Source: Calditrichota bacterium (GTDB lineage: Bacteria; Calditrichota; Calditrichia; RBG-13-44-9; J042). Taken from it: a stretch of DNA of 64,000 nt. Positions 1-8,552 of this stretch are shown one piece after another. Both the position numbers and the translations under genes were made by a program. Positions within the stretch are counted from its first letter, which is position 1. Each line of letters begins with the position of its first letter. Under the pieces are notes generated by a model. It saw only the letters and a program-made list of their open reading frames with translations, had not been told where the DNA came from and made no database searches. The stretch covers positions 53,305 to 117,304 of the forward strand of contig JAADJD010000028.1 of NCBI GenBank assembly GCA_013150955.1, read 5' to 3'.

Positions 1-366
1 CAGTCCCAGCAAAGGCGCCACACCGGCGATGGTCTCCAGCATGGGGAGTCCGCGGTTCAGGCTGCGTACCTGCTGACGGCCCTCGTCTTCTACCATGGCA
101 CGCAGTTCGTCCAGGGGCAAATCCCGATTATCAATGCAGGTCAGCACGATGCGCGAAAAGGGCCCATCAAACTTTTCACTTACCGAACGGGCCAGGGCAA
201 AGTCCTCCGGGGTTTTTATCTGATCGATGACGGCGATGATTTGCGGAATCAGTATTCGCTTGCGTCTCAGGCTCCAGAATCGTTCCAGAATAATGGCCAG
301 CGCCAGGATGGAGCTGAGGAATAGGGGGTACATCATCCAGCCGCCTTTTTGAAAAATTTCCAGCAT
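1..366 (-). CDS. exbB: ExbB/TolQ-family proton channel subunit (partial)
   Basis: Partial gene: the start is inside the window and the 3' end runs off base 1, leaving 122 codons. The product would use the proton-motive force, with ExbD and TonB, to energise outer-membrane receptors. It starts MLEIFQKGGWMMYPLFLSS, followed by a first membrane helix at about residues 10-28, then a cytoplasmic stretch and the start of a second conserved block (LETIAGVAPLLGL) typical of MotA/TolQ/ExbB proteins. A GGAGAGG ribosome site lies directly before ATG 366. It sits 34 bases downstream of tonB on the same strand, which makes ExbB more likely than TolQ or MotA. ExbD would be expected beyond the window edge. 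Confidence 0.85.
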   Translation of the reverse strand, partial: MLEIFQKGGWMMYPLFLSSILALAIILERFWSLRRKRILIPQIIAVIDQIKTPEDFALARSVSEKFDGPFSRIVLTCIDNRDLPLDELRAMVEDEGRQQVRSLNRGLPMLETIAGVAPLLGL

Positions 367-400
367 ATGCCTCTCCTTGTCTCCTCAAACAACTCATGGA

Positions 401-1294
401 TTATTTCGCATACAGTTCCCGTAAGTTGGGGTAAATCATTTTCATGGTTACCGTCAGGTAAGGATCCGGAAAATCGTCCGGCAATGGCAGAAATGGGAAC
501 GTGCTCTCGATGGCGTTCACACTACTTTCTTCCAGAGAATGATGCCCAACCTGACGCAGCACCCGCAGGTCGTGCAATTTCCCCTGACGGTCGATTTTAA
601 ATTGAACGATGGTGTAGCCGTAGATCAGTCCCAGCCGGTAATACGCCGGTGGCGCATACCAGTGCCGTTTTAACTTACGCTGAAACTCCAGCATGTAAGG
701 AGCCCACTGCCATTTGTAGGTGCTCAGGGCGAAATCACCCACCAGTTCCGCGTCGAAGTCTTTCTGGGTAACTTCGCTTTCCCCTTCCTGGTTTTGTCGA
801 TCCTCCGCTTTGTTCTGCTCCGGTTCCCCTGTGAGCAGCGATTTGGAGAATGTGGGCGGGGGATTGTATGCCAGGATGGCTCCATCCGCATCGAAGGTTT
901 TGAAGCGGGAAGCGGGCTCGGCTTCCTGAGATGCACGGGCGTTTAGTTGGGCATCGGCTCTGGGCGCGGGGGAGTTCGGGGTATTGGTGCGCTGTAGCGG
1001 TGCCGCGGATCGGGAAAATTCGCTGGAAATAAACGGCGTCTGCTCCGGGGCTTCCTGATTGGCATTTGGATTTTCTTTCAGCTCGTAAAACCGCTCTTCT
1101 GGAGGAACCGGTTCAGGTAGTGGGGGCTGAGGCTGTTCGAACACCAGGGTAATGGGCTGAGTCTCTTCCACCAGATTCGCCGGGGGCTCAAATGAGAAAA
1201 TGTCGCCGATGGTTAAAAGTAGAATGAGGAGGATGTGCAATAAAACGGATACGATCAGCGTGTATAAAAATATTTTCCGGTCTTTGTCTTTCAT
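401..1294 (-). CDS. tonB: TonB-like energy transducer with C-terminal TonB domain
   Basis: 297-residue inner-membrane-anchored periplasmic protein that would transmit ExbB/ExbD energy to TonB-dependent receptors. A short basic N-terminus precedes one membrane helix (about residues 8-32). A Pro/Glu-rich linker follows (about 45-190, with a PPLPEPVPPEE run). A TonB_C-like domain fills about 200-297; it contains the YTIVQFKIDRQGKL strand and the LEESSVNAIESTFPFLPLP segment. The gene directly precedes exbB on the minus strand. A TonB-dependent receptor that could use it lies at 30804-33260. The linker is longer than in E. coli TonB, as is common in this group of phyla. The family is secure; the specific receptor partner is inferred. 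Confidence 0.85.
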   Translation of the reverse strand: MKDKDRKIFLYTLIVSVLLHILLILLLTIGDIFSFEPPANLVEETQPITLVFEQPQPPLPEPVPPEERFYELKENPNANQEAPEQTPFISSEFSRSAAPLQRTNTPNSPAPRADAQLNARASQEAEPASRFKTFDADGAILAYNPPPTFSKSLLTGEPEQNKAEDRQNQEGESEVTQKDFDAELVGDFALSTYKWQWAPYMLEFQRKLKRHWYAPPAYYRLGLIYGYTIVQFKIDRQGKLHDLRVLRQVGHHSLEESSVNAIESTFPFLPLPDDFPDPYLTVTMKMIYPNLRELYAK

Positions 1295-1367
1295 GAATCC
1301 TGGTTATTAACCAATGGTTCCTGTTATTGAACGTCATTTTTACCATCAATATGGGATTTGGGTTCAC

Positions 1368-1718
1368 TCAATCCTCTTCCAGGACGCGAATGGCATCTTC
1401 CACCGAATCGAAAACATGAAACACCCGGGTTAATTGGGCGATTCGAATCAACGACTGAATTTTGTCATTGGCATTGACCAGCAGCAGATCGCCTCCACGA
1501 GCGTTTGCCTGGCGTTTCCCGAACAGGAAGGATCCCAGTCCGGAGCTGTCCACGTCCTTGACCTGGGACAAATCCAGAATAATATTAACCGAGCCCTCCG
1601 CCAGCTGATTGAAAAGCAATTCCTTGAGTTCGGGCGCTTTTTCCTGGTTTAGATCCTTTTCCAGAATCTTAAGAATCACCACATTGTTGCGGGTTTCTTT
1701 TTGATATTGAATACTCAT
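1368..1718 (-). CDS. STAS-domain anti-sigma factor antagonist
   Basis: 116-residue single STAS domain of the SpoIIAA/RsbV type. Such proteins bind and inactivate anti-sigma kinases and are switched off by serine phosphorylation. The phospho-site motif VDSSGLGSF is intact around residues 57-65, and LILDLSQV-like strand and helix patterns cover the whole length. ATG 1718 is preferred because AAGGA lies seven bases upstream; a TTG two codons earlier has no better site. No cognate kinase or sigma factor is adjacent. It lies 74 bases upstream of tonB on the same strand, so co-transcription with tonB-exbB is possible. Its partner cannot be named from the window. Confidence 0.85.
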   Translation of the reverse strand: MSIQYQKETRNNVVILKILEKDLNQEKAPELKELLFNQLAEGSVNIILDLSQVKDVDSSGLGSFLFGKRQANARGGDLLLVNANDKIQSLIRIAQLTRVFHVFDSVEDAIRVLEED

Positions 1719-1799
1719 GAGCAATTCCTTTGGCTTCTAATGAAGTAAGATAAATTAAGGCGCAGCGGTTCAAATGTCAAAAGATTTGACAGGTATTTA

Positions 1800-2002
1800 C
1801 CCCGGATTGTGCATCCGACCACGAATGACACGAATTCACACTAAAAAATAAGCCCAGATTGCGCATTGGCCTACGAATGACACGAATGAACACCAATAAG
1901 AATAATAAAATGCACTTGGTTCTATCTGGGTGAAAATCTGTTTTGGGAGGTATTCTGGATTTTGGGAATATGTTTTGGAATCATTCGCGTGATTTGCGGG
2001 CC
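1800..2002. repeat. Palindromic intergenic repeat, copy R1
   Basis: First of nine copies of the family described in the findings. It contains the arm motif CGAATGACACGAATTCACAC followed by a second arm (CCTACGAATGACACGAATGA). The internal block is in inverted orientation (AATAAAATGCACTTG, then CTATCTGGGTGAAAAT), and it ends near CATTCGCGTGATTTGCGG. It fills the gap between the STAS gene and the sulfotransferase 3' end. Confidence 0.8.
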
Positions 2003-2051
2003 ATGCGTCATTGGGATTGGTGGGGCGGAAAAAGATGTAGTTGGGTTACCG

Positions 2052-2906
2052 TCAGGGTGTCCCTTCCGGGATGAGCAGATGATGTTTCCAGAAGTCCGGA
2101 CAGTCCGCCAGCGTTTGAAGGTCGTGCAACTGATATCCAAACTGGCGTACCGGGGCCTCGAAACGATAGGCAAGGTAGCGTTTGTACCACCCATTGATGG
2201 CCTTCCACCGATCGGAATATTTGGAATTGGCGTTTTTCACCTCCTGATCCGGCTGAAACGGTGCCACCCCGATCCATTCGAAAATTCTCTGGAAGTGTTT
2301 CTCCGGTTGCAGAACAAACTGTTCGTAGTACACGATCCGGAAGTGGTTCAGGTGCACCGCGTCCTCTTTGAAGATTCGGTGAGCATGAATCCAGTGTTTG
2401 ACGAGATAGGCCATCGTTTTCCAGCGGGCCCATTTTTGTGTGGCCAGGGCCACCACAATTGGATGGCGCAGGATAATCAGAAAGTAGCTGTTGGGGAAAA
2501 GCGCCTGTAAAAATCGGGTTTGGGTCAGATTTTTGGGCGATTTTTCCACCAGCACGGGCTTTTGAAGATCCCAGTATTGTCCCCATTCCTTCAGCAGTTG
2601 TTCGCGGTTCTCCGGGGTTACCAGAGAAGAATGTTCCGTCAGGTGCGCCCGGGGGTGAAAGGCGAAGCGTCCCGGCCCTCCCAGCTGGATGGCCGGCGGG
2701 AAGACAGTCTGAAGGTGCTGTCCCTCATCTTCGGGGACGCCGGTGTTCTGAAAGCCGCTGATCTCGGGGTGCTGGCGGATCCCCCGATGGAGAATGGACG
2801 TTCCGCTCCGATGCAGTCCCGCAATGAATAGAAAACGATGATCCACGCATCCATCCCATTTTAATTGAGTGGCCACAATTAAATAAGAAGACCGGTGGGA
2901 AAGCAA
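2052..2906 (-). CDS. Sulfotransferase family protein
   Basis: About 284 residues, resembling PAPS-dependent sulfotransferases, which move a sulfuryl group from 3'-phosphoadenylyl sulfate to a hydroxyl or amine. The 5'-phosphosulfate loop is visible as FIAGLHRSGTSILHR near residue 27. The 3'-phosphate-binding region appears as VEKSPKNLTQTRFL and then YFLIILRHP near 120-150. The acceptor cannot be predicted. The start is uncertain: the reading frame opens at a TTG (2906), and a GTG at 2876 is an alternative that still leaves the P-loop-like motif intact. No ATG precedes the motif in this frame. The gene stands alone, with a repeat element just downstream and ssb divergent from it. Confidence 0.8.
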   Translation of the reverse strand: MLSHRSSYLIVATQLKWDGCVDHRFLFIAGLHRSGTSILHRGIRQHPEISGFQNTGVPEDEGQHLQTVFPPAIQLGGPGRFAFHPRAHLTEHSSLVTPENREQLLKEWGQYWDLQKPVLVEKSPKNLTQTRFLQALFPNSYFLIILRHPIVVALATQKWARWKTMAYLVKHWIHAHRIFKEDAVHLNHFRIVYYEQFVLQPEKHFQRIFEWIGVAPFQPDQEVKNANSKYSDRWKAINGWYKRYLAYRFEAPVRQFGYQLHDLQTLADCPDFWKHHLLIPEGTP

Positions 2907-3045
2907 CCGGAATAAATTCTGTCCGGTTCGCGCCGGGAGGGGATGCCAGCCGGCGATGGGCAGAGGAACAGGATTTTGAAGCGTGTTTTTTGTAAAATGC
3001 CGGTTCCATTGGGGGAAGATTTTTTAAATCTGGAAATCAAAATAT

Positions 3046-3073
3046 TTGAATTTTGAAGCGGAATAATTATATT
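3046..3073 (+). promoter_or_regulatory. Putative sigma-70 promoter for ssb
   Basis: TTGAAT at 3046-3051 and TATATT at 3068-3073 are separated by 16 bases, about 40 bases before the ssb ATG. This is a visual match only. Confidence 0.4.
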
Positions 3074-3113
3074 TCGTCAAATCGTTTAACCCCAAAATTT
3101 AAATGGAGGAAAC

Positions 3114-3548
3114 ATGGCTCGTGGAACGGTCAACAAGGTGATTCTTATCGGTCGTTTGGGTGCCGACCCGGAGATCCGTTATGCACCCAGTGGTGCGCCG
3201 GTGGTGAATTTTAATCTGGCCACCAATCATGTGTGGAAGGATCGGGATGGCAACATGCAGGAGGAAACGGCCTGGCATCGCATCGTTGCCTGGAATCGCC
3301 TGGCCGAGATCGTTAAGGAGTATGCCCGAAAAGGCCATCGGCTGTACGTGGAGGGACGGATTCGCTATCGCGAGTGGGAAGATCAAAGCGGGCAGCGGCG
3401 ATTTACCACGGAGATCATCGCAACGGCCATTCAATTGTTAGAGGCCGCACCGGGCAGAGAGCCAAGCACCCCGGAAGTGGAAGAACCGGGCGAATTAACC
3501 CCACCGGATGATCTGGAAACCCCGACGGATGATTCGGTTCCTTTTTAA
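3114..3548 (+). CDS. ssb: Single-stranded DNA-binding protein
   Basis: 144-residue SSB with an N-terminal OB fold (about 1-105). It starts MARGTVNKVILIGRLGADPE and contains TAWHRIVAWNRLAE and LYVEGRIRYREWED, all hallmarks of the bacterial family. A short acidic linker leads to the tip DDSVPF, a variant of the usual DDDIPF that docks replication and repair partners. It coats single-stranded DNA as a tetramer during replication, repair and recombination. A GGAGGAA ribosome site sits at the expected distance. It is not in an rpsF-ssb-rpsR operon here, so this may be a stand-alone copy. Confidence 0.97.
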   Translation: MARGTVNKVILIGRLGADPEIRYAPSGAPVVNFNLATNHVWKDRDGNMQEETAWHRIVAWNRLAEIVKEYARKGHRLYVEGRIRYREWEDQSGQRRFTTEIIATAIQLLEAAPGREPSTPEVEEPGELTPPDDLETPTDDSVPF

Positions 3549-3638
3549 TTTGCAGAGCGGCGCATTTTTTCCCCGCCGGCAATGGAGCTTTCTTCGCCTT
3601 TCGGCGTGAAAAAAAGTGTAAGGAAAATTGAGGAAACA

Positions 3639-4283
3639 ATGATCCGCGTATTTTTAGCTCTCTGTTTGGCCTTCGGCCTTTTCACCCCGGGATGGGGACA
3701 GGTCTTTGTCGAGGACGAAAACCCACCGACCCACAACAATCAAAGTGGAATGACGGTTGTTCTTTCCATGTCGGGATTTGGATTGGGTGGATTCTACCGC
3801 ATAGCACTGCCGCATTTTATCAATGTGGGGGCAAATGCCGAGTTCTTCATCATGCGGGGCGATCGGGAATACCAATATATCGATCCCTATTACGGGTTTA
3901 CTTACTCGTTCAACCGCTATAGCCAGCTGTTTTTCATCCCGGTGAACCTGGAGGTTAAAAAACGGCTGTTTGCTCACGACATTGAAGATAATTTTCGTCC
4001 TCACCTGATTTTCCAGGCAGGGGCGATTTTTGGAATTAACATTCCGGATAAACGGTACTACGAATATTTTGGTCTGGGCGATCCCAAAACCGAATATGGC
4101 GTCACCTACAACCTGGTATTCGGGTTTGGAGTGGAGTTTATTAGTCGGGAAAATTACTTCGTGAGTATCCGTCCTCAGTACCGCTATGCCATTTTCCCCC
4201 AGGAAATTGCCTTTAAAAAGAACCACTCGGCCTTTGAAATCAACATCGAATTTGGGGTTAATTTGGGTGACAAATTAAAATAA
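3639..4283 (+). CDS. Outer-membrane beta-barrel protein, function unknown
   Basis: 214-residue predicted secreted protein. An N-terminal signal peptide (MIRVFLALCLAFGLFTPGWG, cleavage after about residue 21) is followed by alternating amphipathic strands rich in Tyr, Phe and Gly. It ends in an aromatic-alternating strand (FEINIEFGVNLG), the usual layout of small outer-membrane porin-like proteins. The start at 3639 is chosen because GAGGAAACA lies directly before it and it opens at the signal peptide; an upstream in-frame ATG at 3582 lacks both. It is 12 bases ahead of the next small gene. No substrate can be inferred. Confidence 0.75.
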   Translation: MIRVFLALCLAFGLFTPGWGQVFVEDENPPTHNNQSGMTVVLSMSGFGLGGFYRIALPHFINVGANAEFFIMRGDREYQYIDPYYGFTYSFNRYSQLFFIPVNLEVKKRLFAHDIEDNFRPHLIFQAGAIFGINIPDKRYYEYFGLGDPKTEYGVTYNLVFGFGVEFISRENYFVSIRPQYRYAIFPQEIAFKKNHSAFEINIEFGVNLGDKLK

Positions 4284-4295
4284 GGGAGGTACCCC

Positions 4296-4487
4296 ATGGC
4301 TGCTTTCTTTAAGATGAATGAGAAGCAGCGTGCCCGTCATTTGAATCGGGAGATGCTTCGCAATCCCCAATTTATGCAAACCTGGAGCGTGCAGCACATG
4401 AAAATTCTCCGACACGCTGGTCTGGGGGGTAAGAACCACACCTTCGAAAAAGGCCATGTGTACTGGAATCGAAAAGGCAGATGGTAA
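4296..4487 (+). CDS. Small basic protein of unknown function (63 residues)
   Basis: 63 codons preceded by a strong GGGAGG ribosome site and followed by a clear intrinsic terminator, so it is probably real. The product is basic and rich in His, Asn and Arg (for example RARHLNREMLRNPQFM and HTFEKGHVYWNRKGRW). It has no signal peptide or membrane helix. It follows the barrel gene by 12 bases and probably shares its transcript. I do not recognise the family. The abundance of positive charge suggests nucleic-acid or ribosome contact, but that is speculation. Confidence 0.65.
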   Translation: MAAFFKMNEKQRARHLNREMLRNPQFMQTWSVQHMKILRHAGLGGKNHTFEKGHVYWNRKGRW

Positions 4488-4512
4488 TGCCGTTTGAGAT
4501 AGATGAACGCAC

Positions 4513-4546
4513 AAAGGCTCCTCTCACTGAGGAGCCTTTTCTTTTA
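4513..4546 (+). terminator. Intrinsic terminator
   Basis: Perfect 11-bp stem AAAGGCTCCTC (4513-4523) with GAGGAGCCTTT (4529-4539), a five-base loop TCACT and a T-rich tail. It ends the plus-strand barrel/63-residue gene pair and faces the minus-strand gene that ends at 4613. Confidence 0.9.
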
Positions 4547-4612
4547 TCAAGACGCGTGGCGTTGCGGAAGCAATCGACTTTTTGCCGGTACGACAATAGC
4601 CCGGGGGCTTTG

Positions 4613-6046
4613 TTAGAATCGAAACAGCTGGAAGATGCCCTTTTTCTTCTCGCTTTTGAGTTCGTTAATGTATTTTTCGATGACCGTTTCTTCAATGCCG
4701 GCTTCCTCCATTAAATCGCGCAATTTTTCTGGTGCCAGATCCCGGTTGGCAATGAAGATCTGGCGGGCGATTTTCTCATCGTGTTCGATCTTTTTCCGGA
4801 GCACCTGATCTTCCAGATGGTTGGCCTTTTTTAAGTGCTCGTTCAGTCGGTTGTAGGAGTGCTGATATTTTCGGAGCTCCGGCCCGGCGTCCTTAATCCC
4901 CTCCAGCGAATTGATCTTTCGGGAAACGTTGTTTAACGCTACCTGAAGGTGCCGCTGAAGCAGCCGGGCATATTTCAGACTTTCGGCGTAATTCTCCAGG
5001 CGTTCATTCAAATGAATGATCATTTTGAAAGTATTGAACATTTTGGAAAGTTGATTGTCGTACAGCTTGTACTGGATCACCTCCTTGTAAAACTGTACCG
5101 CTTTTTGAATGGCCTCCGATTCGTTGATGGGAAGCTCTGGCCAGAATTTTCGTGCTTCCTGTAAAAACGCATGGTACGATTCAAAGCCGTGGTATGGAAG
5201 GTTCAGGGGATTTTTGTGCAATTTTTCGTATTCTTGCTGAAGCGTCTTACCCAGGGTGAAATAATGTTGCACCGCTGCCAGAATGGGATCCATGTGGTCG
5301 GTGATGGTGCGGTAAATTTGCTGGAATTCTTCCCAGTGGGATTGCCACAGGTTTCGGACGGCCGGCGTTTTGCCGTTTTTCACCTGTTCCTCCAGCCAGA
5401 GGTTCATGTTTTCCACGTTGTGCAGGGTATTCATCACGTGCGACTGGATCAGTTCGTGCTGTTCAAAATAGTCTTTAATCGCCTGTTCGGTGTTGTAATC
5501 CGTCTCATCTTTATTGGCCATGCGGTAAAGCCAGGAGATGCGTAAATAGATGCGCGCGATCTTTTCCGGGTTGCGGGAGTATTTTTCCGGGATCAACTGA
5601 ATGTAGGTGGCCAGAAAGTGAAGGTTGAGCTGGCTCGGGATGTCTTCCGCTGGATACTCCGTATATTGTTGCATGAAGTGCAGAAAACCCGATTGCGGTG
5701 CATGCTCCAGATATTTAGCCTTAACGTCACTGAAGGCAGCAAATTTTTGTTTTTCGGCAGGGGTCAGGAACACCCGTTTTTCATCTGTGTACATGCAGTG
5801 GGGGCAGTGCCACAGATAAAAAAAGTACAGGTTGTATTTTTCGTATTCCTTTTTTCGCCAGTGGTACTTTGCAATAAACATGTCCTCTTCCTGTCGATCG
5901 ACCACGTAGGTGTAGTCTCGCAGGTATCGGTGGACGGTTACCTTTCCGCAAATCGGGCAGCGCACTTCTTTTTCGAAGAAGGGCCGGTCGGGAAGCTCGT
6001 TTTGTTGTCCGGTATTCGCCATCGATGTTTTCACTCCTTCATTCAT
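4613..6046 (-). CDS. DUF2225 family protein
   Basis: 477-residue cytoplasmic protein. The N-terminal region (about 25-100) has two CXXC pairs, CPICGK and WHCPHC, expected to bind one zinc ion, as in the DUF2225 family. The rest is helical and TPR-like, with long charged coiled segments towards the C-terminus (for example residues 370-477, ending KKKGIFQLFRF). The molecular role is not known. Two starts are possible: ATG 6046, or ATG 6022, which has AAGGAG 11 bases upstream. No operon partner is evident: a repeat-filled gap lies upstream and a plus-strand terminator downstream. Confidence 0.75.
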   Translation of the reverse strand: MNEGVKTSMANTGQQNELPDRPFFEKEVRCPICGKVTVHRYLRDYTYVVDRQEEDMFIAKYHWRKKEYEKYNLYFFYLWHCPHCMYTDEKRVFLTPAEKQKFAAFSDVKAKYLEHAPQSGFLHFMQQYTEYPAEDIPSQLNLHFLATYIQLIPEKYSRNPEKIARIYLRISWLYRMANKDETDYNTEQAIKDYFEQHELIQSHVMNTLHNVENMNLWLEEQVKNGKTPAVRNLWQSHWEEFQQIYRTITDHMDPILAAVQHYFTLGKTLQQEYEKLHKNPLNLPYHGFESYHAFLQEARKFWPELPINESEAIQKAVQFYKEVIQYKLYDNQLSKMFNTFKMIIHLNERLENYAESLKYARLLQRHLQVALNNVSRKINSLEGIKDAGPELRKYQHSYNRLNEHLKKANHLEDQVLRKKIEHDEKIARQIFIANRDLAPEKLRDLMEEAGIEETVIEKYINELKSEKKKGIFQLFRF

Positions 6047-6121
6047 CTTTCAATCATCGAAACGATCGATTAAATCTATAAACCAAATTCGCAATTTTGC
6101 CGGATGGTGGACGTTCACTAA

Positions 6122-6366
6122 TCCCAGATAATGCATGGATCCGCGAATCACACGAATGAATTCGAAAATAATCAACAAAATAGCGAATATATGCGGGAAA
6201 GCATTTTCACCCGGGTAGAATCAAGTGCATTTTATTATTTGTGTGAATTCGTGTCATTCGTGGTTCTAATGTATAATCCGGGTTTATTCAGATAACATCA
6301 TGTGGGCGTGTTGTTTTTGTTCGTGTGAATTCGTGTCATTTGTAGGCTATTATATAATCCGGGTTA
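6122..6366. repeat. Palindromic intergenic repeat, copy R2 plus half copy
   Basis: Full element at 6122-6286. The left arm is CCCAGATAATGCATGG plus CGAATCACACGAATGAA; the right arm is TTCGTGTCATTCGTGG plus ATAATCCGGGTTTA. An extra right half copy ends GTAGGCTATTATATAATCC GGGTTA at 6366. It fills the 386-base gap between two minus-strand genes. Confidence 0.85.
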
Positions 6367-6432
6367 GTTTCCGCACTTTTCCCCGGTACAAATTGACCAA
6401 TGACCGGTCTGGGGTTATTGAGGGATGGAGGT

Positions 6433-8358
6433 TCATTGACCGGTTTTGTCTGGATGGGGTTTTAGCCGGAGGTACAGGCGGATGTCGGTGACCCGGTTTT
6501 GCGGAATGGTGTCCCAGTTACTTCCCAGGGTGGATCGATCGGGGTAAAAGCGCTGGCTGATTTTCAGAAACAGATCGACGGATGAGCGCCAGCGGTATTT
6601 AAGGCGGATGAACCAGCGGTAGCCTCGATCGTTCCATAGCGACACCTGAAAATTGTCCGGCAAGTCCGGTTCGTATTCATACATCCTCAGCGAGTAATCC
6701 GGAATCTGGAATTGCGTCCACCGAAAGTCGACCTGAAAGCGCTGATCAACACGGTACGTGAGCTGGTGGTAAAGGGAAAATCCGTACGATAGTAAAAAGC
6801 GTCCCTGGCTCCACAACCGGGTAATTTCCAGCCGCTGGCGAAGGCGAAAGCGCTTCCCGGGATGGAATCGCCATTGCAGACGAAATTCATGCCGCATGGT
6901 GCGGGCAAGATCTGGCCGTTGTTTCCGTGTCCATCGCAGTAATAATTCGGTGGCGGATCCTCGAACCGTCCCCTGCAGCTGGAGGCTCTTTCGGTAAGCG
7001 GGAAAGGTATCGGCCTGTCGCACGGGACGATGGACGTGATAATAGCCGCTCAGGGATACGTTTTCTGCCGGTTGCCAGCCCGCCTGCAGAAAGTAACCCA
7101 CGCGGTTGCCGGGGGATCGGGTCATTTCCCCGAATTCCCGGCCGTGAAACGCCCAGAATTCCGGGTGACTGTAATACACCACCAGGCCGTATCGAAATCC
7201 CCGCTGCTGAAGAAAGAACAGTTGCCGGGTGGCCGGGTATCGTCCGCTCAACAGCGCCACCTCTCCATTCCATCCGGCTGCCGCACTTCCCAGTCGATGA
7301 GCCAGAGTGGCGTACGTCCATCGTGAAGATGCTGCCGCCCACTCCCGCTCCACGGGGTGGGAATAATGAACGATTACCAGGGTGGTAAGAAATTCCCACT
7401 GGGTGCCGGAAAGTTGCCAGCCGCTGCCCGCAATCGTTTCCTTGAAATTCCTGTGGCCAGCCTGTTCTGCCGGTGTGCGGTGCAGTCCCGTGTTCACAAT
7501 GCGCTGGATGCGACTGGAATCTGCAGAGAAGATGCCGTCCCTCGCCATTCGGGAGAAAAACAGCAGCAACGTACCCCGGCCAGGCTCCAGCTGCAGAAGA
7601 CCACCCCTCAGAAACGCCCATTCATTCACCGAAAATTTTGGAGACCCGTCCAGGTGGGATTGGCGGAACAAATACGGGCTATCTGCATAAAGCGGCTGTC
7701 CATACGCCCGGTTTATGACCAGACCCTGTCCCAGCTGGAGGTTGTAATCGCCCATGAATACCTGCCATCCTTTCGCCGGTGGCCGGTAGCGGATGGCAAA
7801 GGAACCGAAGTCGAACCAGTTGGCCTCACCGGGATCCTTTTCCCACACCAGGTGCAATTGCCAGGCATCTGACCATTGCATCCGGAATTTGTGAAAGAGG
7901 TAAAACGGCGTTCCCGAATACCGCTTTTCGGCATAGCCCCGGGCCAGTGGAAGGCGCTGCCGCCATTGCAGACGGTACTCCCACTGTGCCCGGGCGGAAT
8001 GCGGATGCGTCCGGAGAAACGGTTTCAGCAGGTTGAACAGGTCTGGTGTTAACCCGGGAATGGCGATCAGTTCTTCCAGGCGGTCAATTTTTCCGCGCGA
8101 TTTTCGGTATGCAAGAATGGCCTGTGCGGTTTGCCGATCCAGAAACGGGATGCGCAGCAGATCGGCCAGACGGGCCGTGTTTACGTGAATGGGTTGATCC
8201 GCCAGCTCCTGCAGCCGGATGAGCAAATCGGATTGGACGACCGTTTCGCTCTGGAAACTTTCCAGAAACAGTTCCAGATCCAGCGTGTCCCGGGCCAGTC
8301 CGCATCTGCTAAACAGGATCCAGAAAACGGCCATAAAAATGGCGCTTCGATGAACCAT
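6433..8358 (-). CDS. Helix-hairpin-helix / outer-membrane beta-barrel protein
   Basis: About 641 residues. A signal peptide (MVHRSAIFMAVFWILFSRCG) is followed by a region (about 25-110) with two helix-hairpin-helix units. NTARLADLLRIPFLDRQTA and LIAIPGLTPDLFNLLKPFL match the ComEA-like HhH pattern. The remaining 500 residues are rows of aromatic, basic amphipathic strands (such as VFMGDYNLQLGQGLVINRAYG) consistent with a large outer-membrane barrel. Proteins of this architecture are seen in Bacteroidota relatives, but their function is not established. HhH motifs often contact DNA backbones, so DNA handling at the envelope is a possible but unproven role. The start at 8358 opens the signal peptide. 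It is divergent from the next barrel gene. Confidence 0.75.
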   Translation of the reverse strand: MVHRSAIFMAVFWILFSRCGLARDTLDLELFLESFQSETVVQSDLLIRLQELADQPIHVNTARLADLLRIPFLDRQTAQAILAYRKSRGKIDRLEELIAIPGLTPDLFNLLKPFLRTHPHSARAQWEYRLQWRQRLPLARGYAEKRYSGTPFYLFHKFRMQWSDAWQLHLVWEKDPGEANWFDFGSFAIRYRPPAKGWQVFMGDYNLQLGQGLVINRAYGQPLYADSPYLFRQSHLDGSPKFSVNEWAFLRGGLLQLEPGRGTLLLFFSRMARDGIFSADSSRIQRIVNTGLHRTPAEQAGHRNFKETIAGSGWQLSGTQWEFLTTLVIVHYSHPVEREWAAASSRWTYATLAHRLGSAAAGWNGEVALLSGRYPATRQLFFLQQRGFRYGLVVYYSHPEFWAFHGREFGEMTRSPGNRVGYFLQAGWQPAENVSLSGYYHVHRPVRQADTFPAYRKSLQLQGTVRGSATELLLRWTRKQRPDLARTMRHEFRLQWRFHPGKRFRLRQRLEITRLWSQGRFLLSYGFSLYHQLTYRVDQRFQVDFRWTQFQIPDYSLRMYEYEPDLPDNFQVSLWNDRGYRWFIRLKYRWRSSVDLFLKISQRFYPDRSTLGSNWDTIPQNRVTDIRLYLRLKPHPDKTGQ

Positions 8359-8552
8359 GGATATCCCACGGATTTGATCTGCATCCGGGCTCAATCCAGA
8401 GCACCATACTTCCCTGATGTTTATGAGAGAACCTGCTGTGAAGAGGTGACTACACAATTTAGGGAAAATCCCGCAATTGGACAAGCGGTGCCGGAGGCTT
8501 TTTCGGAAAGAGGTGGTAATTTCCGCTGCCCCCTGCCTATATTTGAAAAATC

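Noticed and set aside
1800-2002. Repeat copies considered as CRISPR repeats
   Set aside because: Units are 160 bp or more, palindromic, dispersed and not regularly spaced with unique spacers; no cas genes are present.
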